Assembly (NCBI RefSeq): GCF_016648105.1
Contig: NZ_JACVVE010000001.1
Location: forward strand, 372,001-436,000
Origin: Pseudomonas sp. S31
GTDB lineage: Bacteria > Pseudomonadota > Gammaproteobacteria > Pseudomonadales > Pseudomonadaceae
Direction: 5' to 3'
Length of the DNA: 64,000 nt
Shown: positions 1 to 8,140 of the stretch, one piece after another
Numbering within the stretch: the first letter of the stretch is position 1
How the letters are laid out: each line of letters starts with the position of its first letter
Notes under the pieces: generated by a model
Told to the model about the DNA's origin: nothing
Databases searched by the model: none
The model's input: only the letters and a program-made list of their open reading frames with translations
Made by a program: the position numbers and the translations under genes

Positions 1-2
1 CT

Positions 3-554
3 CGCCTGCAGGCGTTCCAGGTCGACAGCATCTACAAAAGCATCAGCCAGCTGGCCGAGATCTTCGATGTGCAGGACCGCGGCGCGGCACTCAACGCCGA
101 CCTGCAGGGCCGCCTGGCCAGCGCCCGCCAACAGCTGGCCGGCAAGGACCTGAGCCATACCTCGGCGCTGTTCTGGTTCTCCAGCGCCGACCTCGACATC
201 GACCCCTACGTCGCCGGCCGCCAGGGCGTAGCCGACTTCATGCTGCGCACCCTGGGCGTGCGCAACGTGGTCGAGTCGACCGAGGAGTGGCCGACCGTGG
301 GCTGGGAGACCTTGGCCAAGGCCAACCCGACCTGGCTGATCATCGCCCGCATGGACCGCCGCCGCTTCCCCGCCGACGACTACCAGAAGAAGCTCGAATT
401 CCTCCACAGCGACCCCGTGACGCGCAACATGGACGCGGTGAAGAACAACCGCATCATCATCCTCGACGCCGATGCCATGCAGGCGGGCATTCGCCTGTTC
501 CGCGGCCTGCAGACCCTCTCCGCGGCCTTCGCCAGCGGTAAAGCGGCGCAGTGA
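3..554 (+). CDS. ABC transporter substrate-binding protein, BtuF/FecB type (5' end outside window)
   Basis: The C-terminal 183 residues of a periplasmic metal-complex binding protein; the start and signal peptide lie upstream of the window. The fragment has the long helix and C-terminal lobe of the BtuF/FhuD class (YKSISQLAEIFDV early; PTVGWETLAKANPTWLII; a closing NNRIIILDA strand). It would bind a siderophore-, cobalamin- or other metal-chelate ligand and pass it to the permease that follows. Its TGA overlaps the permease start by one base, so the two are translationally coupled. The ligand cannot be told from this fragment. Confidence 0.85.
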   Translation, partial: RLQAFQVDSIYKSISQLAEIFDVQDRGAALNADLQGRLASARQQLAGKDLSHTSALFWFSSADLDIDPYVAGRQGVADFMLRTLGVRNVVESTEEWPTVGWETLAKANPTWLIIARMDRRRFPADDYQKKLEFLHSDPVTRNMDAVKNNRIIILDADAMQAGIRLFRGLQTLSAAFASGKAAQ

Positions 555-1570
555 TGGCTCGCCCGCTGTACACCTGCGCCCTGGCCTTGCTGGCGCTGCT
601 CGCAGCCTTGCTGGCCGGCACCGCGATCGGCGAGAGCAACCTGCCGCCCGACGTCGTGTACCAGGTGTTGGCCAACCATCTGTGGCAGGCCGGCTACCCG
701 GTCGACCCGATCGATGCCGGCATCGTCTGGAACTATCGCCTGACTCGCACCCTGGTCGCGGCGGCCTGCGGCGCCGGCCTGGCCACCTGCGGGGTGATCC
801 TCCAGGCGCTGCTGCGCAACCCCTTGGCCGAGCCATACCTGCTGGGCCTGTCGGCAGGCGCCTCGACCGGCGCGGTGCTGGTCGGCCTGCTGGGCTGGGG
901 CAGCGTGGCCCTGAGTTTGTCCGGTGGCGCCTTCATCGGCGCGCTGGCGGCGTTCGCCCTGGTCCTGGTGCTGGCACGCGCCGCTGGCCCGAGCAGCAAC
1001 AACGCCCAGGTGATCCTCGCCGGCATTGCCGGCTCGCAACTGTTCAACGCCTTGACCGCGTTCCTGATCACCAAATCGGCCACCGCCGAGCAAGCGCGGG
1101 GCATCTTGTTCTGGCTGCTGGGCAACCTCAGTGGGGTGCGCTGGCCATCGGTGTGGCTGGCATTGCCGGTGGCGCTGGGCGGCTTGCTGGTTTGCCTGTG
1201 GCACCGTCGGGCCCTGGATGCCTTCACCTTCGGCACAGACTCGGCCGCCTCGCTCGGCATTCCCGTGCGCCGCACGCAATTGCTGCTGATCAGCTGCGCC
1301 GCGCTGGTCACCGCAGTGATGGTGTCGATCGTCGGCGCCATCGGCTTCGTCGGCCTGGTCATCCCCCACGCCTTGCGCCTGTTGCTAGGGCCCGGCCACA
1401 GCCGCCTGCTGCCAGCCAGCGCGCTGGGCGGCGCATTGTTCCTGATTGCCGCCGACGTGCTGTCGCGCACACTGATCCCTGGCCAGGTGATCCCGGTGGG
1501 CGTGGTCACTGCGTTGATCGGCGCGCCGGTGTTCGCCCTGATCCTGGTCAGCCGACGGAGGCAGTCATGA
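554..1570 (+). CDS. FecCD/BtuC-type ABC transporter permease
   Basis: Inner-membrane permease of 338 residues, the usual FecCD length, with many hydrophobic segments and the family blocks RTLVAAACGAGLATCGVILQ and NPLAEPYLLGLSAGAS near the N-terminus, plus GAIGFVGLVIPHALRLL in the C-terminal half, the region that contacts the ATPase. The ATG at 554 overlaps the TGA of the binding protein; a GTG one codon upstream (551) is an alternative. Its own stop overlaps the next ATG (ATGA). It forms the channel of a metal-chelate importer with the flanking genes. Confidence 0.93.
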   Translation: MARPLYTCALALLALLAALLAGTAIGESNLPPDVVYQVLANHLWQAGYPVDPIDAGIVWNYRLTRTLVAAACGAGLATCGVILQALLRNPLAEPYLLGLSAGASTGAVLVGLLGWGSVALSLSGGAFIGALAAFALVLVLARAAGPSSNNAQVILAGIAGSQLFNALTAFLITKSATAEQARGILFWLLGNLSGVRWPSVWLALPVALGGLLVCLWHRRALDAFTFGTDSAASLGIPVRRTQLLLISCAALVTAVMVSIVGAIGFVGLVIPHALRLLLGPGHSRLLPASALGGALFLIAADVLSRTLIPGQVIPVGVVTALIGAPVFALILVSRRRQS

Positions 1571-2355
1571 CCCTCATGCCCTCGCTCGCCATTGCCCCCC
1601 TGGCCTGCGCCCAGCTTGGCCTCAAGCTGGGCGGCCAGGCGGTGCTGCGCGACATCGACCTGAGCGTGGTGCGCGGCGAAACCCTGGGGATCGTCGGCCC
1701 CAACGGTTCGGGCAAGTCGTCGCTGCTCAAGCTGCTCGCCGGCTTGCGCACCCCCACCCATGGCAGCGTGCAGTTGCTCGGCGAGCCGCTCGCCGGCCTG
1801 CCCAGGCGCCGCATCGCCCAGGCCCTGGCCCTGGTCGAACAGCAGGCCGACACCCTCGACGCCATCAGCGTGTACGACGCGGTTGCCCTTGGCCGCACGC
1901 CGTGGCTGTCGGCGCTGGCACCGTTCGCCAAGGAAGACCGCGCCATCGTCGAACAGGCGCTGGTCGATGCCGATGCACTGCACCTGCGCGCACGCCTCTG
2001 GGGCTCGTTGTCCGGTGGCGAACGCCAGCGTGTGCACATCGCCCGCGCCCTGGCCCAACGCCCCCAGGTGCTACTGCTGGACGAACCCACCAACCACCTC
2101 GACATCCAGCACCAACTGGGCCTGCTGCGCCAGGTGCAGGCGTTGCCGGTGACCACCCTGGTGGCCCTGCACGACCTCAACCAGGCCCTGACCTGCGACC
2201 GCCTCGCGGTGCTCGACCAGGGCCGCCTGGTGGCCCTCGGCAAGCCGCTGGACGTGCTCACCCCCGAGCGCCTGCTGAGCACCTTCGGCGTCCACGCCCA
2301 CTACCTCACCGACCCCTTTGACGGCGCGCGCATCCTGCGTTTTCGCGCCCCTTGA
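1567..2355 (+). CDS. FecE/BtuD-type ABC transporter ATP-binding protein
   Basis: A 262-residue ATPase that powers the metal-chelate importer. Walker A is GPNGSGKS (about residues 44-51), the signature is LSGGERQRVHIARAL, Walker B is VLLLDEPTNHLD and the switch histidine lies in ALHDLNQ. The start codon ATG at 1567 overlaps the stop of the permease gene. It completes a three-gene FecBCD-like system; the next gene follows after only 17 bases, so the operon probably continues into the pseudoazurin and porin genes. Confidence 0.94.
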   Translation: MTLMPSLAIAPLACAQLGLKLGGQAVLRDIDLSVVRGETLGIVGPNGSGKSSLLKLLAGLRTPTHGSVQLLGEPLAGLPRRRIAQALALVEQQADTLDAISVYDAVALGRTPWLSALAPFAKEDRAIVEQALVDADALHLRARLWGSLSGGERQRVHIARALAQRPQVLLLDEPTNHLDIQHQLGLLRQVQALPVTTLVALHDLNQALTCDRLAVLDQGRLVALGKPLDVLTPERLLSTFGVHAHYLTDPFDGARILRFRAP

Positions 2356-2372
2356 AACAGGAAATTGCCACC

Positions 2373-2804
2373 ATGTTGCGCCCTGTCGCCCTGCTGCTTG
2401 CCAGCGCCCTTCTCGCCCCTGCCGCGCTGGCCCAGGTGTATGAAGTGAAGATGCTCAATCGCGGCGAGGCAGGCGCCATGGTGTACGAGCCAGACCACCT
2501 GCGCATCGCCCCGGGCGACACGGTACGCTTCCTGCCGACCATGAGCGGGCACAACGCCGCCAGCCTGCCAGGGCTGTTGCCCGAAGGCGCCGAGGCGTTC
2601 AAGAGCAAGCTCAACCAGCCTTTCGAACACACCTTCGCGGTACCCGGGCTGTACGGCATCCAGTGCATCCCGCACCTGGCCATGGGCATGGTGATGCTGA
2701 TCCAGGTGGGCGACGGCGCCGCAGTACAACTGCCAGGCAATCTGCCTGAGCGTGCCAGGGTGCGCCTGGCCAGCCAGATGGGCCAACTGGAGGCTGGGCA
2801 ATGA
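2373..2804 (+). CDS. Pseudoazurin-type blue copper protein
   Basis: A 143-residue precursor with a signal peptide ending in LAPAALA (cleavage near residue 20) and a cupredoxin fold. The type 1 copper ligands are visible: His60 in SGHNAAS, and Cys98, His101 and Met106 in GIQCIPHLAMGM, the spacing found in pseudoazurins. GAEAFKSKLN is also typical. Pseudoazurins are periplasmic one-electron carriers, usually serving nitrite or nitrous-oxide reductases or peroxidases, none of which is encoded here. I chose the ATG at 2373, with CAGGAA just upstream; an in-frame TTG at 2352 is less likely. It ends overlapping the porin start (ATGA). Confidence 0.92.
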   Translation: MLRPVALLLASALLAPAALAQVYEVKMLNRGEAGAMVYEPDHLRIAPGDTVRFLPTMSGHNAASLPGLLPEGAEAFKSKLNQPFEHTFAVPGLYGIQCIPHLAMGMVMLIQVGDGAAVQLPGNLPERARVRLASQMGQLEAGQ

Positions 2805-4138
2805 GCCGCTGGTGGCTGGCGCTCCCCTTGCTGGGCAGCGTGGCCCAGGCCCAGGCGGACTCGGCGCAAAGCCTGAGCAACGGCCTGGTCGAGGACAGTA
2901 CCTGGAGCCTGTTGAACCGCAGCGTGTACGACCAGCGCGACTACAAGCACGGCGCCCGCAACAGCGGCGCGCGTAACGCCTACAAACCCCGAGACCAGCG
3001 CAACGGCCTGGCCGAGGAGTGGGCCTACGGCCTGATGGGCACGTTCAGCTCCGGCTTCACCCAGGGCCTGATCGGGGTCGGCGTCGATGCCCATGCCTAC
3101 CTCGGCGTGCAACTCGACAGTGGGGGCGGCCGTGCCGGCAAGGCCCGGCTGCTCGGGCTGGACAACGACGGGCACCCGAAGAGCGAATACGGCCGTGGCG
3201 GCGCAGCGCTCAAGCTGCGCCTGTCGAATACCGTGCTGTCGTATGGCGAGCAGCGGGTCAAGACACCGGTGTTCAGCTCGTCGGACAGCCGCCTCTTGCC
3301 GGAAACGGCCACCGGTTTCTTCCTCACCAGCAACGAATTCGACACGCTCAAACTGGTGGCCGGCCACTTCAACGAAAGCACCGACCGCAATGCTTCGAGC
3401 CACGACCAGGGCTTCGTGGTCAACTACTCCGATGGCCGCCAAGGCAACAGCTTCGACCTCGCCGGGGTCGTCTGGAACCCCGCTGCCGAGCTGAGCGCCA
3501 GCCTGTACACCTCACGTTACGAGGACAACTGGAACCAGCACTACCTGGGCAGCACCTTGACCCATGCGCTCGATGAGCGCCGCAGCCTGAGCCTGGACCT
3601 CAACCTGTACCGCACCACCGATACCGGCAAGGCGTTCTCCGGGCAGATCGACAACACCACCTGGAGCCTGGTCTCGCGCTATGCCCAGGGCCCGCATGGG
3701 TTCAGCCTCGGCTGGCAGCAGGTCGATGGCAACACACCGTTCGACTACGTCACCCGCGGGGCTATCTTCATCGGCAACGCGGTGCAGATGTCCGACTTCA
3801 ACGCCCCTAACGAGAAGTCCTGGCAAGCGCGCTACGACCTCGACATGGGCCCGTTCGGGGTACCGGGGTTGAACCTCACGGCGCTGTATGTGCGCGGCTT
3901 CGATATCGACGGCACGCATGTAGACCCCAACGGTGGCTATGCCTACCTGGGCTACGGTAAAGGCGGCAAGCATTGGGAACGTGACCTGGAGGCGCGCTAC
4001 GTGGTGCAGAGCGGCAAGGCCAAGGGCACGGCGTTTTCCCTGCGGCACAACGTGCACCGGGGCAACACCGCCCAGGCCGAGCTCGACGGCAACCAGATTC
4101 GGCTAGCGGTGGAGTGGCCGATTTCAGGCGGTCTGTGA
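2801..4138 (+). CDS. OprD-family outer-membrane porin
   Basis: A 445-residue outer-membrane protein with a short signal peptide (MSRWWLALPLLGSVAQAQA) and the OprD-family beginning of the mature chain (NGLVEDSTWSLLNRSVYDQRDYKHG). The body alternates short beta strands and Gly/Asn/Asp turns, as expected for an 18-stranded barrel, and it ends in an amphipathic strand. OprD porins admit specific small substrates such as amino acids, carboxylates or peptides. The ATGA overlap with the pseudoazurin gene and the upstream ABC genes suggest it feeds the same uptake system. The substrate is unknown. Confidence 0.9.
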   Translation: MSRWWLALPLLGSVAQAQADSAQSLSNGLVEDSTWSLLNRSVYDQRDYKHGARNSGARNAYKPRDQRNGLAEEWAYGLMGTFSSGFTQGLIGVGVDAHAYLGVQLDSGGGRAGKARLLGLDNDGHPKSEYGRGGAALKLRLSNTVLSYGEQRVKTPVFSSSDSRLLPETATGFFLTSNEFDTLKLVAGHFNESTDRNASSHDQGFVVNYSDGRQGNSFDLAGVVWNPAAELSASLYTSRYEDNWNQHYLGSTLTHALDERRSLSLDLNLYRTTDTGKAFSGQIDNTTWSLVSRYAQGPHGFSLGWQQVDGNTPFDYVTRGAIFIGNAVQMSDFNAPNEKSWQARYDLDMGPFGVPGLNLTALYVRGFDIDGTHVDPNGGYAYLGYGKGGKHWERDLEARYVVQSGKAKGTAFSLRHNVHRGNTAQAELDGNQIRLAVEWPISGGL

Positions 4139-4149
4139 GGCCGGCAGCC

Positions 4150-4458
4150 TCACCGCTGCCCGACCCCCCACGCGCTTCTCTCGAGCGGATTCATCCCCAC
4201 CACCACCTCGCCGAATACCTCGCTCAGTTCTCTGCTCAACCCACCCTGCACCTGATGAGAGGTCAGCAAGAAGCGCTTCACCGCCAACGGCCAGGCGCCA
4301 TCCTTGTGCGCCGTGACGATGATCGCCTTGGCATCCTGCCCCTGTGCCGTGGGCCGCACCTCTGCAAGCCGCCGCTCGAAGTCGACGTAGGTCCAGTCAT
4401 CGTGCCGGCCTTCGAACTCGTCCAGCAACTTGAGCTTGTACAAGGCAATGTGCGCCAT
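4150..4458 (-). CDS. Small conserved protein of unknown function
   Basis: A soluble protein of 102 residues with no signal peptide or membrane segment. The composition is mixed (MAHIALYKLKLLDEFEGRHD at the N-terminus, GRHDDWTYVDFERRLAEVRP in the first half), with G/C-ending codons that argue for a real gene. It lies tail to tail with the porin gene, 11 bases apart, and downstream of the GNAT gene in the same direction. I do not recognise a family. Confidence 0.6.
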   Translation of the reverse strand: MAHIALYKLKLLDEFEGRHDDWTYVDFERRLAEVRPTAQGQDAKAIIVTAHKDGAWPLAVKRFLLTSHQVQGGLSRELSEVFGEVVVGMNPLERSAWGVGQR

Positions 4459-4533
4459 CGGCAGAACCCCCTGATTGGTAAATGTACCCAGGACGGTAAG
4501 GCAACCGGAGCGGGAGCGAAATAAACGCGTTGA

Positions 4534-5061
4534 TCAAGACGCCACGGGATGTTCGGAATTTTCCGATGCGAGTCGCCTTTCCATGTGCGTGGTCTGCCAG
4601 ACCGGATCCGCCTCGACATCGACAACCCTGAAGCCCTGCTGCTCCCAGAAGCGGATCGCCCCGGGCAGGAACGGATGAGTGTGCAGGTACAGGCATTCGA
4701 CGCCAGCGGCGCTGGCGTGCAGCCTGAGCGCCTCGAACAGTGCAGCGGCCAGGCCATGGCGGCGATAGGCAGGCATCACGAACAGGCGCACCACTTCGAC
4801 CACCCGCTGACCGTGATAATCCAGCTGGGCGAAACGATGGTCGTACGGCAGGTAGCCGATTGCCGCGATCAACCGGCCCTGGTCGCGGGCCACGAGAAAA
4901 TGGCCAGCGCCATCGAGGTAGGTGTCGGCAAAATGCGCCAAGTCCCTGGGCAATGGGCTATCGGCCAGCAGCGGAAACAGCTCGCGCCGCGCCGTGTCGA
5001 CGAACGCGACGGTCTCGGCCGTGGCCTCGCGGGTGGGTACTTGGATGATCCAGTCAGGCAT
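4534..5061 (-). CDS. GNAT-family N-acetyltransferase
   Basis: A 175-residue single-domain acetyltransferase. The acetyl-CoA site is visible as VEVVRLFVMPAYRRHGLAAAL (motif A, with the RxxGxA loop), preceded by FLVARDQGRLIAAIGYL and followed by LYLHTHPFLPGAIRFWEQQGF (motif B). It would acetylate an amino group on a small molecule or protein; the substrate is not evident. The start at 5061 (MPDWIIQ) fits the domain; an ATG four codons upstream (5073) is possible. It is divergent from the lipoprotein gene at 5162, so the 100 bases between them carry both promoters. Confidence 0.88.
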   Translation of the reverse strand: MPDWIIQVPTREATAETVAFVDTARRELFPLLADSPLPRDLAHFADTYLDGAGHFLVARDQGRLIAAIGYLPYDHRFAQLDYHGQRVVEVVRLFVMPAYRRHGLAAALFEALRLHASAAGVECLYLHTHPFLPGAIRFWEQQGFRVVDVEADPVWQTTHMERRLASENSEHPVAS

Positions 5062-5124
5062 GGCAGCACGCATACAGTTGAGTCGACCCCGTTCTACCCC
5101 AGGCAATGCGCCGGTGCAAATCGG

Positions 5125-5130
5125 TATAAT
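5125..5130 (+). promoter_or_regulatory. Candidate -10 element (TATAAT) for the lipoprotein gene
   Basis: A perfect TATAAT hexamer 32 bases before the lipoprotein ATG. No convincing -35 hexamer is seen at the right spacing, so activity is inferred from the -10 alone. Confidence 0.45.
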
Positions 5131-5161
5131 CGCCCCATTCACTCCCTGCCCAGGCCATCCC

Positions 5162-5641
5162 ATGCCCCGCTTGCCGAAGTTGCTGCTGCCCCTGCTGATG
5201 TTCACTGCCCTCGCCGCCTGCGACCAGAAACCCACCCGCGAGGAACAGATCCTGGCCAAGCTGCCGTTGCAGGATGCCTACGAGCACAACATCGGGCGCA
5301 TGGCCGCCCTGCTGACCCGCACCCACCCGCAGCTCGACCAGCAGCAGATCGAGGCTGTGCTGCGCAAGCACCTCACCGTCGAGGACCAACGCCAGGACCT
5401 GTTCAAGCTCTACAGCGAAAAGAACTTCAGCGATGCCGAGTTCGCCACCATCGTCGAAGCCACCCAGGACCCGGCCAAGGCCCAGGCCCTGGAAGACACC
5501 GACGAAGGCAAGCGGCTGAGCGAAAAACTGACCACGCTGATGCGTGAAACGGCCAGCGATGCCAAGGTGCAGGCACTGGCCGAACAACGCATGCAGCAGG
5601 TCGAGGACGAGCTGACGGCGCTGGAGAAAGCCGGTTCCTGA
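5162..5641 (+). CDS. Putative lipoprotein, mostly helical
   Basis: A 159-residue protein whose N-terminus (MPRLPKLLLPLLMFTALAAC) is a lipoprotein signal with a lipobox LAAC, so Cys20 should be the acylated residue. Asp follows the Cys, a residue linked in enterobacteria with inner-membrane retention; sorting in Pseudomonas can differ. The rest is charged and predicted helical (EEQILAKLPLQDAYEHNIGR, QRMQQVEDELTALEKAGS) with no recognised domain. A DNA -10 box lies just upstream. No function can be proposed. Confidence 0.8.
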   Translation: MPRLPKLLLPLLMFTALAACDQKPTREEQILAKLPLQDAYEHNIGRMAALLTRTHPQLDQQQIEAVLRKHLTVEDQRQDLFKLYSEKNFSDAEFATIVEATQDPAKAQALEDTDEGKRLSEKLTTLMRETASDAKVQALAEQRMQQVEDELTALEKAGS

Positions 5642-5793
5642 GTCCACGCCAACGGTGGAACCACTGGACAACCCTGGCGTTCTACCGGCAATGCCTGGCC
5701 GGGTGAGAAAACCTGCCCGTCCGTCGCCGCCATCGCACCGCCCCCGCTTGCCCTTTGCCGAACGCAGGTAATCACCCATAAAGGACATTCACC

Positions 5794-6186
5794 ATGAAGC
5801 GGATGACCTCTCACGCTCTGCTGTTGGCCTTGTGCCTGGGCAGCAGTGCGCCGATGGTACTGGCAGCGACCGACATGAACGACCCTGGCAATGGCAGCCA
5901 CGGCATGGGCACGGGCACCATGAACGGGGGCACGGGCGGTGCCACCGGCTCGGGGACGCCTGGGGATGCGACCGGTAGCGGCAACAGCACCGACCGCAAT
6001 GGCACCGATAATACCGGAGGCGATGGCACTACCCAGGGTCCTTCCACCGGCAATGGAAACATGGGGCCGGGCGGTGTCGGCAATGGTCCCAGCAATGACA
6101 ATGGCATGGGCAATGGTAATGGCACCGGAACAGGAACAGGGACCGGGACTGGATCCGGCGCAACGGGCGGTGACGGCGGCAGCTAG
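5794..6186 (+). CDS. Secreted Gly/Thr/Asn-rich low-complexity protein
   Basis: A 130-residue protein: a signal peptide of about 24 residues ending in MVLAA, then a mature part made almost wholly of Gly, Asn, Thr, Ser, Asp and Met, ending in repeated GT dipeptides (GTGTGTGTGTG). No Cys and no folded domain are apparent, so it should be an extended, disordered exported protein. The ATG at 5794 has an AAGGA motif upstream. Pseudomonads carry several such Gly-rich exported proteins of unknown role. The repetitive sequence is prone to length variation. Confidence 0.7.
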   Translation: MKRMTSHALLLALCLGSSAPMVLAATDMNDPGNGSHGMGTGTMNGGTGGATGSGTPGDATGSGNSTDRNGTDNTGGDGTTQGPSTGNGNMGPGGVGNGPSNDNGMGNGNGTGTGTGTGTGSGATGGDGGS

Positions 6187-6222
6187 GCCCTCACGCGGCG
6201 CATGGCACGGGCTATGCCCGTG

Positions 6223-6249
6223 TTCGCGGGGCAAGCCCGCTCCTACAGG
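6223..6249. repeat. Single REP palindrome
   Basis: A Pseudomonas REP unit reading TTCGCGGGGCAAGCCCGC and then TCCTACAGG. The inner GCGGG/CCCGC arms form a hairpin. It lies between the Gly-rich gene and the ParA promoter. Confidence 0.85.
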
Positions 6250-6288
6250 CAGGGTCTGGTATGCGGTCCATGCTAGTTGTAACAACCC

Positions 6289-6322
6289 TTGTCATAAAAC
6301 TGTCGTCTTATGGTCATAGGAT
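6289..6322 (+). promoter_or_regulatory. Putative Pho box and -10 element upstream of the ParA gene
   Basis: Two 7-base direct repeats separated by four A residues, TTGTCAT-AAAA-CTGTCGT (6289-6306), each matching 6 of 7 bases of the PhoB repeat CTGTCAT. A -10-like TAGGAT (6317-6322) follows exactly 10 bases later, the spacing used when a Pho box replaces the -35 element. The ParA ATG is 41 bases further on. This suggests induction under phosphate limitation; PhoB binding itself is inference. Confidence 0.6.
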
Positions 6323-6362
6323 TGCCTGCAACCTGACATTTCCCATTCACGGAAGAAGTCCC

Positions 6363-7139
6363 ATGCGTCGTGTCGTATTCAATCAAAAAGGTGGCGTAGG
6401 AAAATCGAGTATCGCTTGTAACCTTGCCGCGGCCAGCGCTGCCGAAGGTTACCGCACGCTACTGGTGGATCTCGATCCGCAAGCCAACGCCACCTACTAC
6501 CTCACCGGCCTTACCCACGACCAGATTCCCCCGGGCATCGCTGACTTCTTCCGCCAGACCCTGTCGCCGGTGACCGCTGCGGGCAAGAAACACCGTGCGC
6601 ACATCACCGAAACGCGCTACGACAACCTTCACCTGATCACCGCCAGCCCCGACCTCAGCGACCTGCAGAGCAAGCTGGAAAGCAAGTTCAAGATCAACAA
6701 GCTGCGCAAGCTGCTGGTGGAGCTGGGCGAGGACTACGAGCGTATCTATATCGACACCCCGCCCGCGCTCAACTTCTACACCTTCAGCGCCCTGGTCGCC
6801 GCCGAGCGCCTGCTGATCCCGTTCGACTGCGACAGCTTCTCGCGCCAGGCATTGCTCAGCGTCATGGCCGAGGTCGAGGAACTGCGCCAGGACCACAACC
6901 CCAACCTGCAGGTCGAAGGCGTGGTGGTCAATCAGTTCGCTGGGCGTACCGCACTGCACCAGACCCTGGTAGATCAGCTGCGCGGCGAAGGCCTGCCAGT
7001 GCTGCCGGTATACCTGAGCAGCTCGATCAAGATGCGCGAGTCGCATCAGGTCTCGGTGCCGCTGGTGCACATGGCGCCGCGGCACAAGCTGGCCCAGGAG
7101 TTTGTCGATTTGCTCGATGCGCTCGAACGGGCGGCGTGA
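6363..7139 (+). CDS. Orphan ParA/MinD-family ATPase
   Basis: A 258-residue P-loop ATPase beginning directly with the deviant Walker A motif KGGVGKSS (residues 8-15), followed by LLVDLDPQANATYYLTG (Walker A') and IYIDTPPALNFYTFSAL (Walker B). There is no N-terminal DNA-binding region, so it resembles small ParA-type ATPases used to position plasmids, chromosomal loci or protein clusters. No parB gene or parS-like cluster lies nearby, so the cargo is unknown. The ATG at 6363 has GGAAGAAG upstream. A Pho box sits in its promoter. Confidence 0.9.
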   Translation: MRRVVFNQKGGVGKSSIACNLAAASAAEGYRTLLVDLDPQANATYYLTGLTHDQIPPGIADFFRQTLSPVTAAGKKHRAHITETRYDNLHLITASPDLSDLQSKLESKFKINKLRKLLVELGEDYERIYIDTPPALNFYTFSALVAAERLLIPFDCDSFSRQALLSVMAEVEELRQDHNPNLQVEGVVVNQFAGRTALHQTLVDQLRGEGLPVLPVYLSSSIKMRESHQVSVPLVHMAPRHKLAQEFVDLLDALERAA

Positions 7140-7274
7140 GCAGCATGCTCAAGGCCCACGATCTCTGTTACCGCTTCCTACAGTAATGGCGGCCCAGTCC
7201 TAGATCCGCATCCTCGATACTGTGCGCCCTGCCGGCACATGAAGCGCCGGCAACAGGCATACCGAGGAAACCCC

Positions 7275-8030
7275 GTGATCGAATCGCGACATTACGCAGG
7301 GCTGGCGGTCGCTCTGCTAGCGCTGACAGCCTGCCATGCAGCCCCGCCACGCGCCATGGAACCCGCCGAGCAAACCTTCAGGGCCGGCATGATCGAGGCT
7401 TTGCACCGCAGCATCCAGCAAGCCGACACTGGCGAGCAGATTGGCGCCGTCTTGCTGCATGTCGTGCTCGACCGCCGCTCCGCCCCCCTCGAATGCAAGG
7501 CCACCAGGGCGCCGGCCAAGTACCAGAGCAAGATGCCCAGCGACGTGCCCCCCAGTGATTTCCAAGCGCTCGCCAGCGTGGTCGAAACACAGTGCCGCAA
7601 GGCCATCTACCCGCTTGCACCTGCCAATGCGCAGAGTACCGAGGATGTCGTCGACGTCATCGCCCCGTTGATGCTGATGCTTCCCTCGGAGGCCCAAGCG
7701 ACCAGTACCCCTCGACGACAGGCCAACGCGCGAAGGGACTATTTCTGGAAACACCTGCTACGCGATCAACCGATCAGCAGCATCGGCACGGCTTCGGTGT
7801 ATTGGCGGGCGAACGCCGAAGGCCAGGTCGATGGTTGTCTGGTGCAACTTCACCCCCATCCGCTGCGGGCCGCGGAGTTCCGCCTCGATGGCGATTTTCA
7901 GGCCCGCCTGAGTAACCGGTGCATGGCCTTGAATCTCAGTGACCTGCCGTACTTCTCGGTGGATCAGCAGGGTTTTGCCGAGGGCTACAGCGAGCTCGAC
8001 TACGCGCCCTGGCGCGTAGGCCAACCATAG
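7275..8030 (+). CDS. Putative lipoprotein of unknown function
   Basis: A 251-residue exported protein. I chose the GTG at 7275 because GAGGAA sits five bases before it; this gives VIESRHYAGLAVALLALTAC, a lipoprotein signal with lipobox LTAC. An ATG 12 codons upstream (7239) has no good ribosome binding site. The mature part has three further Cys residues and a C-terminal half (SIGTASVYWRANAEGQVDGC) that looks like a small periplasmic beta domain. No family recognised. It stands alone between the ParA gene and the aroQ-type operon. Confidence 0.7.
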   Translation: MIESRHYAGLAVALLALTACHAAPPRAMEPAEQTFRAGMIEALHRSIQQADTGEQIGAVLLHVVLDRRSAPLECKATRAPAKYQSKMPSDVPPSDFQALASVVETQCRKAIYPLAPANAQSTEDVVDVIAPLMLMLPSEAQATSTPRRQANARRDYFWKHLLRDQPISSIGTASVYWRANAEGQVDGCLVQLHPHPLRAAEFRLDGDFQARLSNRCMALNLSDLPYFSVDQQGFAEGYSELDYAPWRVGQP

Positions 8031-8075
8031 ATATCCGATAATCGCCCACTTTCCAGGGGGCGGTCTTTTGCCTAA

Positions 8076-8108
8076 TTGACGAAACTAACCAGATAGTACA
8101 AAGATAAG
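8076..8108 (+). promoter_or_regulatory. Candidate promoter with overlapping ACTA-N6-TAGT operator
   Basis: A TTGACG hexamer (8076-8081) could serve as -35, with AT-rich sequence (8097-8108) as a weak -10. Between them lies a short inverted repeat, ACTA at 8084-8087 and TAGT at 8094-8097. Its position between the promoter elements suits a repressor operator for the dehydroquinate dehydratase/AroE-like operon. The regulator gene is not in the window. Confidence 0.35.
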
Positions 8109-8140
8109 CGCATCCAACAACAACAAAGGCGCTGTTTGCC

